A DNA stretch of 13,503 bases from Gammaproteobacteria bacterium (GTDB lineage: Bacteria > Pseudomonadota > Gammaproteobacteria > UBA1113), in contig JAIELR010000116.1 in NCBI GenBank assembly GCA_019752835.1, forward strand, positions 1 through 13,503, in the 5' to 3' direction. The notes under the pieces are model-generated. The model did not search any database, was not told the DNA's origin, and worked only from the letters and a program-made list of their open reading frames with translations. Of this stretch, positions 1 to 8,145 are shown in pieces. Numbering within the stretch: position 1 is the stretch's first letter; each line of letters opens with the position of its first letter. A program made the position numbers and the translations under genes.

Positions 1-72
1 AAATAACGCCACATGCCACAGCGAAGCGAGAGGGATGGGTTTAGCAGTAGTGGTTTTTAATTCGGTTGCCAT
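1..72 (-). CDS. Unidentified protein, N-terminus only (runs off left edge)
   Basis: An ATG at 70-72 on the minus strand opens 24 codons without a stop up to the window edge, beginning MATELKTTTAKPIPLASLWH. It starts 9 bases after the phaB stop codon and is preceded by AGGAAC at a reasonable ribosome-binding distance, overlapping the end of phaB, so it is probably the next gene of the phasin-phaC-phaB operon. The visible start is not the beginning of a beta-ketothiolase (PhaA), which the operon would otherwise lack. Too little is present to name a family. Confidence 0.55.
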   Translation of the reverse strand, partial: MATELKTTTAKPIPLASLWHVALF

Positions 73-81
73 GACTTGTTC

Positions 82-804
82 CTAACCCATATACAACCCG
101 CCATTGACGGCCAGTGTTTCGCCCGTGATGAAATCCGCATCATCTGCGGCAAGAAACAAAACTGCGCGTGCAATATCTTCGGGCTTACCAAGACGTTTCA
201 CGGGAATGCGTGTAATTAAAGCTTCTAATACATTATTAGGAATGGTATTTAGCATGGAGGTTTTTGTAAAGCCGGGTGCAACGGCATTGACGGTTATGCC
301 TTTATCAGCTGTTTCTAATGCCAAGGCTTTGGTGAAGCCCAGAATACCCGCCTTGGCTGCGGCATAATTGGTTTGGCCAAACTGTCCGGCCATGCCGCTT
401 ATTGAACTAATACTGATGATGCGGCCAAATTTCTTCGCCCGCATGCTGTCAATCACTGCTCTAGCCATATTAAAGCACGAACCTAAATCAGTGTTGATCA
501 CCGAATGCCAATCGGCAACGGGCATTTTTTGAATTGTGTGGTCGCGTGTAATCCCTGCATTGTTCACCAACACATCCACCGCGCCACATTCAGCAATTAC
601 TTTTTTAACGCCGTCCATACACGCATCGGCATCGGTGACATCCCATTTATAAATTGGGATGCCTGTTTGCTTGTTGAACTCTGCTGCGGCTTCATCACCA
701 AAAGCAAAATTGACAACGACCTGATAACCTTTTTCCTTAAAGGTTTTGGCGGTAACCGCGCCAATACCTGTTGTGCCGCCGGTAATAAGTACAATGCGTT
801 TCAT
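82..804 (-). CDS. phaB: Acetoacetyl-CoA reductase (PHA biosynthesis)
   Basis: NADPH-dependent short-chain dehydrogenase/reductase that converts acetoacetyl-CoA to (R)-3-hydroxybutyryl-CoA, the monomer for PHA synthase; cytoplasmic. At 240 residues it has the normal family length. The Rossmann nucleotide-binding motif TGGTTGIG is at residues 8-15, NNAG at 81-84, and the catalytic set is Asn104, Ser134, Tyr147 and Lys151 (YxxxK within QTNYAAAKAG). The segment QFGQTNYAAAKAG and the C-terminal NGGLYMG are typical of PhaB rather than of FabG, though FabG-like activity cannot be fully excluded. The gene starts 15 bases after the phaC stop, with AAGGA upstream, and ends with TAG. It is intact, unlike phaC. 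Confidence 0.93.
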   Translation of the reverse strand: MKRIVLITGGTTGIGAVTAKTFKEKGYQVVVNFAFGDEAAAEFNKQTGIPIYKWDVTDADACMDGVKKVIAECGAVDVLVNNAGITRDHTIQKMPVADWHSVINTDLGSCFNMARAVIDSMRAKKFGRIISISSISGMAGQFGQTNYAAAKAGILGFTKALALETADKGITVNAVAPGFTKTSMLNTIPNNVLEALITRIPVKRLGKPEDIARAVLFLAADDADFITGETLAVNGGLYMG

Positions 805-819
805 AATATTATCCTTTGG

Positions 820-2558
820 TTATTTTTGAAAGAAATAGGTACCGGGTGCTGCATTAAGCGTATTTGCCATAGGCGGCGGCGAAATTCTTTCTGCTGAAGA
901 GTGCGTGACCATCCAGTCATGCCATGCCAACCACCATGATCCATCTTTTTTTTCTGCGATTTCTAGCCAGCTTTCTGGCGCGCGATACGCATCACCGGAG
1001 CGTGTTTCGTGAATATGATAATATCTGTCTTTATGGCCCGGTTCGCTGACGATGCCGGCATTATGCCCGCCCGATGTCAGGACAAAGGTAACGTTTTCGC
1101 ATGTTGTCATAAGGTGTATTTTGTGTACGGAATGCCACGGCGCAACATGGTCCTGTTCAGTACTCACGGCAAACACAGGGAGTTTGATACTTTCTGGTGC
1201 TACGCGTTTTCCTTCCACAGCAAAACGCCCCGCAACAAAATCATTATGCAGAAAAAGTTTTTCCAGATATTCACTGTGCATTTTATAAGGCATGCGTGTG
1301 GCATCGGCGTTCCATGCGAGCAAATCAATACCGCCGCGCCTTTTATCCATCATATAATCGTGAATGCGCTTCGACCATATTAGTCATTGGAATGTAGCAT
1401 TTGAAATGTGCCGGCCATTTGCTTGCCTTCCAAATAGCCTTTTTCCCACATCACATTTTTTAGGAAAGACACTTCGCTTTCGGTGATGAATAGCATCAAC
1501 TCACCTGCTTCGGTGAAATCGGCCTGTGCGGCAAGCATGGTCAGGCTTTTAAGGCGCGTATCGCCATTGCCGGCCATTGCGGCGGCAGCAATAATCGCTA
1601 GCGTTCCACCCAGACAATAGCCCATCAGATGAATGGCGGTTTCCGGACAGATGGCACTTACAGCGTCGATAGCCGCCATTGCACCTTGGCGATAATAATC
1701 ATCCATATCCAAATCACGATCAATGGCATCGGGGTTGCGCCATGATACCATAAAGACGGTGTGTCCTTGTTGAACAAGCCAGTTCACCAGAGAATTTTGC
1801 GGCGATAAATCAAGGATATAATATTTCATGATCCATGCCGGCAGCATCACAATGGGTTCTTTGAAAACCGTGGTCGTTTGCGGCGTGTATTGAATAAGCT
1901 CAATGAGATGATTTCGGAAAACTACATTGCCGGGAGTCACGGCGAGATTTTCGCCTACTACAAAATTTTCAAGACCCATTGCGGGTTTGCCACTTTTTGC
2001 ACGTTGAAAATCATCCAGCGCGCTTTGAGTACCGTGGACAAGATTAACACCGCCTGTACGCAGTGTTTCTTGAAATAAATCGGGATTGGTCGCAACAAAG
2101 TTGGATGGCGAAAGTGCGTCAAGCATTTGCCGTGCAATAAATGAAATTGTGCGCTCGGATTGTTGAGGCAGGCCCGGTATATCTGTTGTGGCGCGTTGCC
2201 ACCAGCTTTGCGCCAGACAAAAACTTTGCGCATAACAACGCCATGGAAATTGCCGCCAGCTTTCTGCTTTGAAACGCGGATCGGTATCACCGCCGGGGCG
2301 ATCATTACAAAGCATTTTATGGGAATATTCTTGCCAATGCACAGCCGGATAAAACGTAAGTTCAAGCATGCGCCCCGGTGCCAAGGCCAGTTGATTAAGC
2401 CATGACGCATAGGCGGTTGCGATTGCCGCCGGGCTAATACCGGATGTTATTCGTCCTAGCTGCGCCTGATATGCTTTATCGAGCAGGTCAAATGGGTTTG
2501 TTGGTGGCTCACTTCGCAAAACCACACTAGTACTTTGCGTAGCTTTCACCTTATCCAT
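820..2558 (-). pseudogene. phaC: Class I poly(3-hydroxyalkanoate) synthase, broken by a -1 frameshift
   Basis: PHA synthase polymerises (R)-3-hydroxyacyl-CoA on the granule surface. The first frame (1380-2558) encodes 392 residues with the lipase-like box GYCLGGT at 313-319 and nucleophile Cys315. It stops with TAA at 1380-1382, right after HSND. The frame beginning with CTA, which re-reads the C of GAC, continues as LIWSKRIHDY and then the 177-residue frame 820-1353. That part holds the other two catalytic residues, Asp68 (TEQDHVAPW) and His97 (SGGHNAG). Joined, the product is about 579 residues, normal for class I. Restoring one C (GAC-CTA) rebuilds the family sequence SNDLIW, so loss of one base is the simplest explanation. 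As read, neither half has the full Cys-Asp-His triad. The start ATG lies 11 bases after the phasin stop and lacks a clear ribosome-binding site. A sequencing error is a real alternative. Confidence 0.9.
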
Positions 2559-2569
2559 GATAACTATTT

Positions 2570-3025
2570 TTATGCGACGCGATTGGTTTTGTTTAGGTCG
2601 CTTATTTCTTCCATGCTTTCGCGAATACGATTATTGATGATGTCCATCGCTTCGCTGTTGCATTTGCCGATTGTCTCAATCGTTTGCTGGGCATTGGCTG
2701 TATTCTTTTCAACGGCATTCTTCGTAAATTCAGCATGTTGTTTCAGTTTTTCTGAAGGCGTTGATGTCGACATAGCTGTGCTTAACGCCTGCGAACCTTC
2801 TGCGTATGCCTGTTGCATCCAATCGGCTTGTTGTTTGGCCATGGTCTGCATATTGGCATACGCGGTATGCTGAATGGCGGTGATAGCCTCCACATTCTTG
2901 CGGTGAATATCCATAATTACCGTCATATCCACTGTGGGCATTTTGAATCCAGCCATCATTTTTGTCGCATCAACTAACTTTGGAAAACTCGCTTCAAAAA
3001 CAGTCTTGGGGTTTGGTTTGGCCAT
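2570..3025 (-). CDS. Phasin family protein (PHA granule coat)
   Basis: Small, 151-residue, largely helical protein without membrane segments or signal peptide, rich in Ala, Met, Gln and Lys. Phasins coat PHA granules and control their number and size. The central part (residues about 30-130) reads as a long amphipathic helix region with the phasin-like pattern NVEAITAIQHTAYANMQTMA followed by WMQQAYAEGSQAL. It is the first gene of the minus-strand operon with phaC and phaB directly after it, which supports the assignment. AAGGA stands about 9 bases before the ATG. Primary sequence is weakly conserved in phasins, so the call rests on composition, length and context. Confidence 0.85.
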   Translation of the reverse strand: MAKPNPKTVFEASFPKLVDATKMMAGFKMPTVDMTVIMDIHRKNVEAITAIQHTAYANMQTMAKQQADWMQQAYAEGSQALSTAMSTSTPSEKLKQHAEFTKNAVEKNTANAQQTIETIGKCNSEAMDIINNRIRESMEEISDLNKTNRVA

Positions 3026-3141
3026 ATGAATGTTCCTTCATTCGAATTAAAATTAGAACTGAAGTTAATCAACTGAAGGGTAAGGATGCTGCATAGGAAC
3101 AATGAGCAATCGTAAAGAACCGATAAACGCAGAAATAGTTA

Positions 3142-3336
3142 TGCTGGCAGTCCCAGCGAACAGCTTTTCAGTAACATTTCCTTTTAAACAGGAAAAAAAG
3201 GGAATATTTGTATTTTAAGATTGTTTGCTCGGCAGGCAGTATCACAAGAACCTTTATTTACTGCGGATGATTGCACGTGTAGGCATAAATTCCCTAAAAA
3301 AATAAAAGGGAATACATCTTGGGTATCAGTGAAAAT
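3142..3336 (+). repeat. Hairpin repeat element, copy 1 (degenerate)
   Basis: This non-coding stretch upstream of the phasin gene is collinear with 12000-12195 in the same orientation. Shared landmarks in order are TGCTGGCAGTCCCAGC (3142-3157, identical in both copies), TTTCCT...AGGAAA (3177-3195, a 6-bp hairpin where copy 2 has 9-bp arms), GGCAGGCAGT followed by AAGAACC and TTATTTACTGCG, then a terminal GGGAAT and GTATCAG. Weaker similarity seems to reach left to about 3105. The hairpin arms are less perfect here than in copy 2, so this looks like the older or more decayed copy. Strand is arbitrary. Confidence 0.75.
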
Positions 3337-3650
3337 AAAAAGTAAAAAAAGGCGAAAATTTAGTAGCATGAGACGTCCGTTAAAATAACTTAACAGAAAG
3401 TGAGCGGGGTGTATCGGTTGTGGTTAGCGAGCTCAATAAATTTGAATCTTGCAATAATATTGTTCGTCTTGAAAATGATTTGCATCAAAACAATATCCTG
3501 TAGATACAAGTTTTATATAGCTAAATATAAAATTCTCATACATGTCTAACTGTGAATGGGATTATTATTTATAAAAAATTTATGTATATATCGGTCTGTC
3601 CTATCGAACCTTTACAAAAATATGAGCTTAATAGTCTCCATAACTAAAAC
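3337..3650. other. AT-rich non-coding stretch before the BON gene
   Basis: No gene with plausible coding character is visible. The sequence is very AT-rich, with runs such as TTATTATTTATAAAAAATTT near 3561. It presumably carries the promoter of the BON-domain gene, but I cannot pick a convincing -35/-10 pair. Confidence 0.4.
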
Positions 3651-3664
3651 AGGAGGCTAAGTAC

Positions 3665-4120
3665 ATGTCCCACCAATTATCTCCCCCGAAAATAAAATTT
3701 AATGCAAGATTCTTTAAGACACGCATTGCAACGTTTGTTATTGCATGTGGAGTTATATGTGGAGCAGTTTATCACCCTGCATTTGCACAAACTGTCAATA
3801 CACATGCAGCGGTAGGCACCAATATCAAGGCACCAGATAATACCGCGGTGAATTCACGTGATCGTTCTGCTTTAGAAAAAACAGCAGATGACGCAGGAAT
3901 GGAAGAGCCGGATCGTAATATGATGCGGCGTATACGTAAAGCGGTGGTAGACGATACCTCTCTTTCCACAGATGCTCAAAACGTTAAAATTATTTCAGTA
4001 AATGGCCACGTGACATTAAAGGGCCCGGTTTCAAGCAGCGAAGAAAAACGTAAGATTGAAGCAAAGGCGATTGCCGTTGCTGGTAAAGACAATGTTGCAA
4101 ACGAATTGTCCGTCAAATAA
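3665..4120 (+). CDS. Exported BON-domain protein (OsmY-like)
   Basis: 151 residues. The N-terminus has basic residues followed by a hydrophobic stretch (about 21-40, IATFVIACGVICGAVYHPAF) and a signal-peptidase-like site AFA|QT at 41-44, so it is probably periplasmic. The C-terminal half (about 84-151) fits a BON domain: RRIRKAVVDD, then VKIISVNGHVTLKGPVSSSE, then KRKIEAKAIAVAG and VANELSV, with the characteristic central Gly of NGHVTLKG. BON domains bind phospholipids, and the OsmY family is osmotic- and stress-induced in other bacteria. A strong AGGAGG at 3651-3656 lies 8 bases before the ATG and fixes this start. It sits alone or just ahead of another stress-type gene. Confidence 0.88.
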   Translation: MSHQLSPPKIKFNARFFKTRIATFVIACGVICGAVYHPAFAQTVNTHAAVGTNIKAPDNTAVNSRDRSALEKTADDAGMEEPDRNMMRRIRKAVVDDTSLSTDAQNVKIISVNGHVTLKGPVSSSEEKRKIEAKAIAVAGKDNVANELSVK

Positions 4121-4132
4121 ACACCAATAAAT

Positions 4133-4160
4133 TCTACGTAGATAATCGATAAGTTATCTA
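4133..4160. terminator. Hairpins after the BON gene, possible weak terminator
   Basis: A perfect palindrome TCTACGTAGA (4133-4142) overlaps a hairpin with 7-bp arms TAGATAA/TTATCTA (4139-4145 and 4154-4160) and an 8-base loop, starting 13 bases after the BON stop codon. The stems are AT-rich and no clear T-run follows, so it may be an attenuator, an mRNA-end hairpin or chance. Confidence 0.3.
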
Positions 4161-4210
4161 TTCACTTACTAAAAAACTTAATCGTCCACTTCAACACATC
4201 AGGAGCTATC

Positions 4211-4707
4211 ATGACCGATAATAACACTGCCGTATTTGGTATTCTTCTTCCCGCCCGCAGGCTGAACGCTGCGTTGATAATTTGAAGAACGTTGGTTTCA
4301 GAAATGAAGATATTTCAGTTTTGATAGCTGAAAATGCCACCACACGTGACTCGATATTCTTCTTGATCAATCCGGATAGCCCGCCATATGAGCTTAGCAA
4401 TTACATCAAGGGCATGTTGAATTTAGGAATTTATCTGTTGTTGCTACTCGCGCCTTTGCTTACGCTGATTTATTATATTTTTGACTTCGCGTTTTGGCGT
4501 AAATTTGCAGTAACATTTTTTATAATCGCCTATTTCATCATTGCACTGCCATTACAGTATATGCTTCAGGCGTTGATTATCAGCTCTGTGAGCATGCTGT
4601 TCATGCCTGTGCTGTATCTGCTGTTTGGAGCTTTGCTGGATACCTTAATGTTTGTTGGCTGGTATTCATGGGCGATGACATGGGCGGGTAGAGAGAAACA
4701 AGAATAA
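4211..4707 (+). pseudogene. Frameshifted, apparently chimeric gene: stress-protein-type N-terminus plus a multi-pass membrane segment
   Basis: An ATG at 4211, 5 bases after AGGAG, reads MTDNNTAVFGI and then goes out of frame, stopping at 4283-4285. The -1 frame continues as SSSRPQAERCVDNLKNVGFR, which together resemble the N-terminus of general-stress-type proteins (FGI, three residues, R, then a helix and GFRN-DISVL). One missing T in ATT(T)CTTCTT at 4241-4249 explains the break; repaired length is 165 residues. A TTG at 4282 could start a 141-residue product. In that family the match would continue after TRD (ends 4350) with an FAHEK-type, Gly/Ala-rich tail. Here it instead switches to SIFFLINPDSPPYELSNYIK and about three hydrophobic helices ending WAMTWAGREKQE. 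I infer a deletion fusion of two genes; the membrane part is unrecognised. Confidence 0.65.
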
Positions 4708-4722
4708 CTACATCCATAGTTA
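4705..4722. terminator. Short hairpin between convergent genes
   Basis: TAACTA-catcca-TAGTTA forms a 6-bp, AT-rich stem that begins at the stop codon of the upstream plus-strand gene and precedes the glmS 3' end by 18 bases. It lies where a bidirectional terminator would be expected, but it is weak and has no clear T-run. Confidence 0.25.
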
Positions 4723-4740
4723 CTGAAAGTGTATTTGCCT

Positions 4741-6573
4741 TTATTCTACCGTTACAGATTTGGCCAGATTACGGGGCTGGTCAACATTATTGCCCCTAGC
4801 AACCGCCACATGATATGCCAGTAACTGAAGCGGTACGGTGTACAAAAATGGTATCAGCAGGGCATCTGTTTCGGGCAGGATGATAATTTTCCATGCAATT
4901 GTAGTCATTTTCTTGGCACCTTCGGCGCTACAAAAAACAATGACTTTTCCACCACGCGCCGATATCTCCTGAATGTTTGAGCATGTTTTTTCAAACAGCG
5001 CATCAGATGGTGCAAGTGCGATAACCGGTGTTTGTTCGTCAATCAGTGCAATAGACCCGTGTTTGAGTTCACCCGCGGCAATTCCTTCGGCATGAATGTA
5101 GGTCAACTCCTTCATTTTCAATGCCCCTTCTAGCGCAACCGGATAGCAGGTACCTCTGCCCATATACAATATGGTTTGGGCGTGCATAATTTGCTGCGCC
5201 AAACTGGTTATGGCGGCTTCGTTGTCCAGAACATCAACAATTAATGCTGGTAGATTGGCCAGTTCAGCTGCCGAGCGCTGAATTTCTTCGGTCTTCATGG
5301 TCTTATTAATCTTTGCGAATTCCAGTGAAAGGCAGGCCAACACTAGCAACTGTGACGTAAACGCTTTGGTGGAGGCAACACTAATTTCTGCTCCAGAAAA
5401 AGTAGAAAATGCGATGTCAGATGCTCTTGCAATAGTGCTTTCTTGAACATTCACTATGCTCATAATGTGCTGTTTGTGCGTTTTGGCAAATTGCAATGCT
5501 GCAAGCGTATCTGCCGTTTCTCCAGACTGGGAAATAAAGAGAGAAAGCCCGCCTTTTGAAAGGGGCGTGTCGCGGTAACGGAATTCGGAAGCGATATCAA
5601 GCGATACAGGTAATTTGGCAAACTTTTCTAGCCAATATTTTCCAATCATTCCGGCGTAATAGGATGTACCACATGCCGAAATAGTGATTTGTTTGATGTT
5701 AGCAAGTTTGAAAGGCGTTTTAGGTAGGACGATCGAATTGGTTGGCGATTGTGTATATTTTAAAAATGCATTTTTTAAAACAACAGGCTGTTCATATATT
5801 TCCTTTAGTGTGTAATCCGCGTATCCATCTTTCTCCGATACGTTGTCCGAATGTTCAGACTTGCATATTTCACGAGTTACAAGGATGTTATTTGAATCCC
5901 TAACTATGACCCCTGTATTGCAAATTTTAGCTACATCGCCATCTTTAAGATAGCTAATACGCGAAGTCAGCGGAGCAAGCGCAATAGCATCAGATCCGAT
6001 AAACATTTCACCATTGCCATGGCCAATTGCAAGCGGCAAGCCACGCCGAGCCGCAATAATAAATTGTTCTTTGCCAGAAAAAAGTATTGCTAATGCAAAG
6101 GTTCCGGATAGCAATTCCAATGTCTTAAGTACAGCATCGTCTGGCGTCAGGCCTTGCTCTAGAAATTGTGTAATCAAATGTGGGATTACTTCGGTGTCAG
6201 TATCAGATGTAAGTGTGCGGCCGCCAGATATAAGGTGCGCACGCAGTTCGTGAAAGTTTTCAATAATCCCGTTATGCACAACAGCCACCGCGCGGGTGCC
6301 GTGCGGATGAGCATTATTACGAGTAGGGCGGCCATGCGTAGCCCAGCGCGTATGACCTATGCCTGTATTGCCTTGAATGGGACTGTGCTCAATTCTTTGC
6401 TCAAGGCAGAGAAGCTTGCCTTCGCTGCGGCGTCGTAGAAGCGTTCCATTAGGTGCAAGAGCCGCAATTCCTGAAGAGTCATAGCCGCGATATTCTAACC
6501 GTTTTAACCCTTCCATCAAAAAAGGGATGACGTTTGTATTGGCAGAAGCTGCCATTCCGATAATTCCGCACAT
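4741..6573 (-). CDS. glmS: Glutamine-fructose-6-phosphate aminotransferase (isomerizing)
   Basis: GlmS makes glucosamine-6-phosphate from fructose-6-phosphate and glutamine, the committed step to UDP-GlcNAc for peptidoglycan, LPS and amino-sugar polysaccharides; cytoplasmic. The 610-residue length is standard. The N-terminal glutaminase domain starts at catalytic Cys2 (MCGIIG) and has GHTRWATHG at 73-81 and SDTDTEVI at 123-130. Two SIS sugar-isomerase domains follow: ISACGTSYYAG at 298-308, SQSGETADTL at 348-357, STKAFTSQ at 401-408, EGALKMKEL at 482-490 and ELKHG at 502-506. The end, DQPRNLAKSVTVE, is diagnostic. GGGAG lies 8 bases before the ATG. It is transcribed divergently from the polysaccharide operon. 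A TTGACC box (minus strand, 6652-6657) may be part of its promoter. Confidence 0.98.
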   Translation of the reverse strand: MCGIIGMAASANTNVIPFLMEGLKRLEYRGYDSSGIAALAPNGTLLRRRSEGKLLCLEQRIEHSPIQGNTGIGHTRWATHGRPTRNNAHPHGTRAVAVVHNGIIENFHELRAHLISGGRTLTSDTDTEVIPHLITQFLEQGLTPDDAVLKTLELLSGTFALAILFSGKEQFIIAARRGLPLAIGHGNGEMFIGSDAIALAPLTSRISYLKDGDVAKICNTGVIVRDSNNILVTREICKSEHSDNVSEKDGYADYTLKEIYEQPVVLKNAFLKYTQSPTNSIVLPKTPFKLANIKQITISACGTSYYAGMIGKYWLEKFAKLPVSLDIASEFRYRDTPLSKGGLSLFISQSGETADTLAALQFAKTHKQHIMSIVNVQESTIARASDIAFSTFSGAEISVASTKAFTSQLLVLACLSLEFAKINKTMKTEEIQRSAAELANLPALIVDVLDNEAAITSLAQQIMHAQTILYMGRGTCYPVALEGALKMKELTYIHAEGIAAGELKHGSIALIDEQTPVIALAPSDALFEKTCSNIQEISARGGKVIVFCSAEGAKKMTTIAWKIIILPETDALLIPFLYTVPLQLLAYHVAVARGNNVDQPRNLAKSVTVE

Positions 6574-6677
6574 ATTGTAACTCCCAATTTCAGTCTATCT
6601 GTTGCATTCAATTGTTTATATACGCGAAATAAGCCATCGCTTTTTGATATGGGTCAAAAAAATCTTTTTTTGCGCAA

Positions 6678-6701
6678 TTGATAAATATCAAATCGCGATT
6701 T
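6678..6701. promoter_or_regulatory. Overlapping palindromes in the glmS / glycosyltransferase intergenic region
   Basis: TTGATA-aa-TATCAA (6678-6691) overlaps the perfect 12-bp palindrome AAATCGCGATTT (6690-6701). They lie between two divergent genes (294-base gap), about 105 bases from the glmS start and 167 from the glycosyltransferase start. Two-fold symmetry in this position is typical of operator sites for a dimeric regulator, but no regulator can be named from sequence. Confidence 0.4.
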
Positions 6702-6867
6702 CATAAATCGGGTACACAACAGTCTTTGATATTAAAAATCCTATTTAGCTGTGAAGTGAATAACCAATGGTTATCGTGAAGTTGCCAATTTGCAAAATTA
6801 TTGTCTGCCAAACGTTTTTAGTGGCAGTGGCGCAACGCATTAGACAAGCTAAAGGCTTTTCATAATC

Positions 6868-8143
6868 ATGTTAGTTCTTGTACTCAAAATCATAGTCGTG
6901 GCCGTTGCTGCGCTCATTCTAATATACACAATCCGGCACTATGTTTTTACGCTAAACCGCTTGTTTGGTCATCAACGTCATCCTTACATCAACATTGATA
7001 CGGCTGTGTGGCCAACAGTTACTGTTTTGGTCGCCGCGCACAACGAAGAGGCTGTCGTTGCACATTGTATGGATGCATTGCTACAGGTGAGTTATCCAAG
7101 TAATAAATTAAAAATTATGGTGGTGAATGATCGATCGACAGATCATACACAACAAATCGTTGATGAATATGCAATTGAGTATCCCGGTCGCATTACGCCT
7201 TTTCATCGCGAAGGTGGAACACCCGGTAAAGCGCCTGCGTTGAAAGACGCAACACAACTGGTTGATAGCGAAATCATTATTGTTTTTGACGCGGATTACA
7301 TTCCGGGCCGTGGCCTTATTAAACAACTTGTTGCTCCATTTTTTGATCCAGAAGTAGGGCTAGTTATGGGGCGTGTTGTTCCCATCAATACGGGCCACAA
7401 TTTGTTGACTAGGCTGCTGGATCTGGAACGGGCCGGCGGTTATCAAGTTGATCAGCAAGCACGTATGAATTTGGATCTTGTGCCGCAATATGGCGGCACG
7501 GTGGGTGGCGTAAGAATGGCCGCACTGGATAGTGTTGGGGGGTGGCTGGATGATACGCTGGCCGAGGATACCGATCTGACCTACCGCGCAATTCTCAAGG
7601 GCTGGAAATCGGTCTATCAGAATCGCTCAGAATGTTATGAGGAAGTTCCGGAAACGTGGCCTGTCAGAATTCGTCAAATATCTCGGTGGACAAAAGGCCA
7701 CAATCAAGTAATGCAGAGATATGCCATGACATGCTTGTTCAACAAAAATATAAGCATGCATGAAAAAATTGATGCACTACTTTTACTGGTAACCTACGCA
7801 ATGTCACCGGTCATCATGGTTGGCTGGGTGGGTGGGTGCCATTCTGCTATTTTACATGGGCAAGAGCGACCTAATTTCTATCCCGATTGCAGTAATGACC
7901 ATAACCGCATTCAGCACTGTAGGAAATTGTGCGGCCTTTTTCGAAATTGGTTCAGCGGTATATCTCGACCGCAGTTCACATCGTATCCGGTTGCTACCAG
8001 TGAATTTTCTCAACTTTTTGGTGAGTACGGTTACCGTATCACATGCTGCTTTTTCTCAAATTTTGGGTGGAAAACAAAAAAATAAGATTTGGGAAAAAAC
8101 ACCAAGATTTAGAAAAAATAACTTTTCGGTAGGAAGGGGATAG
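6868..8143 (+). pseudogene. Processive family-2 glycosyltransferase, frameshifted at a TGGG tandem tract
   Basis: Membrane-bound GT2 enzyme of the cellulose/hyaluronan/PgaC synthase type, expected to polymerise a sugar nucleotide at the inner membrane. A hydrophobic helix occupies residues 2-22. The GT-A motifs are VVNDRSTD (85-92), FDAD (140-143), GGTVGGVRM (209-217), EDTD (233-236) and QISRW (270-274), followed by a transmembrane start at about 303. At 7825-7836 the run TGGGTGGGTGGG moves reading into another frame, and the literal frame ends at 8085 with unrelated residues. The alternative frame (about 7835-8143) continues sensibly as GAILLFYMG and further membrane helices. Removing one TGGG unit gives a 423-residue protein; removing one G gives 424. 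The catalytic domain is intact, but the C-terminal membrane part is lost as read. First gene of a packed operon; the next ATG is 2 bases after the repaired stop. Confidence 0.88.
7825..7838 (+). repeat. Short tetranucleotide tandem repeat (TGGG)3 inside the glycosyltransferase gene
   Basis: Three TGGG units followed by TG. The tract coincides exactly with the point where the open frame of the glycosyltransferase is lost. Two units would keep the gene in frame. Tetranucleotide tracts can change length by strand slippage and switch surface-polysaccharide genes on and off in other bacteria, but those tracts are usually much longer than three units. Confidence 0.7.
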
Positions 8144-8145
8144 CT

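Noticed and set aside
3184..3369. 61-codon minus-strand open frame in the region upstream of the phasin gene
   Set aside because: It lies inside repeat copy 1, has no start signal, and is Phe/Leu-rich because of the AT-rich sequence.
6574..6867. glmS ribozyme upstream of glmS
   Set aside because: Known glmS ribozymes are mainly in Firmicutes-type genomes and lie in a longer 5' leader. I found no matching conserved core, and the region is AT-rich with simple palindromes.
7834..8085. Literal C-terminus of the glycosyltransferase (about 80 residues after the TGGG tract)
   Set aside because: It is rich in Cys, His and Asn with no membrane pattern, while the alternative frame gives the expected membrane helices. 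It is an out-of-frame tail, not a domain.
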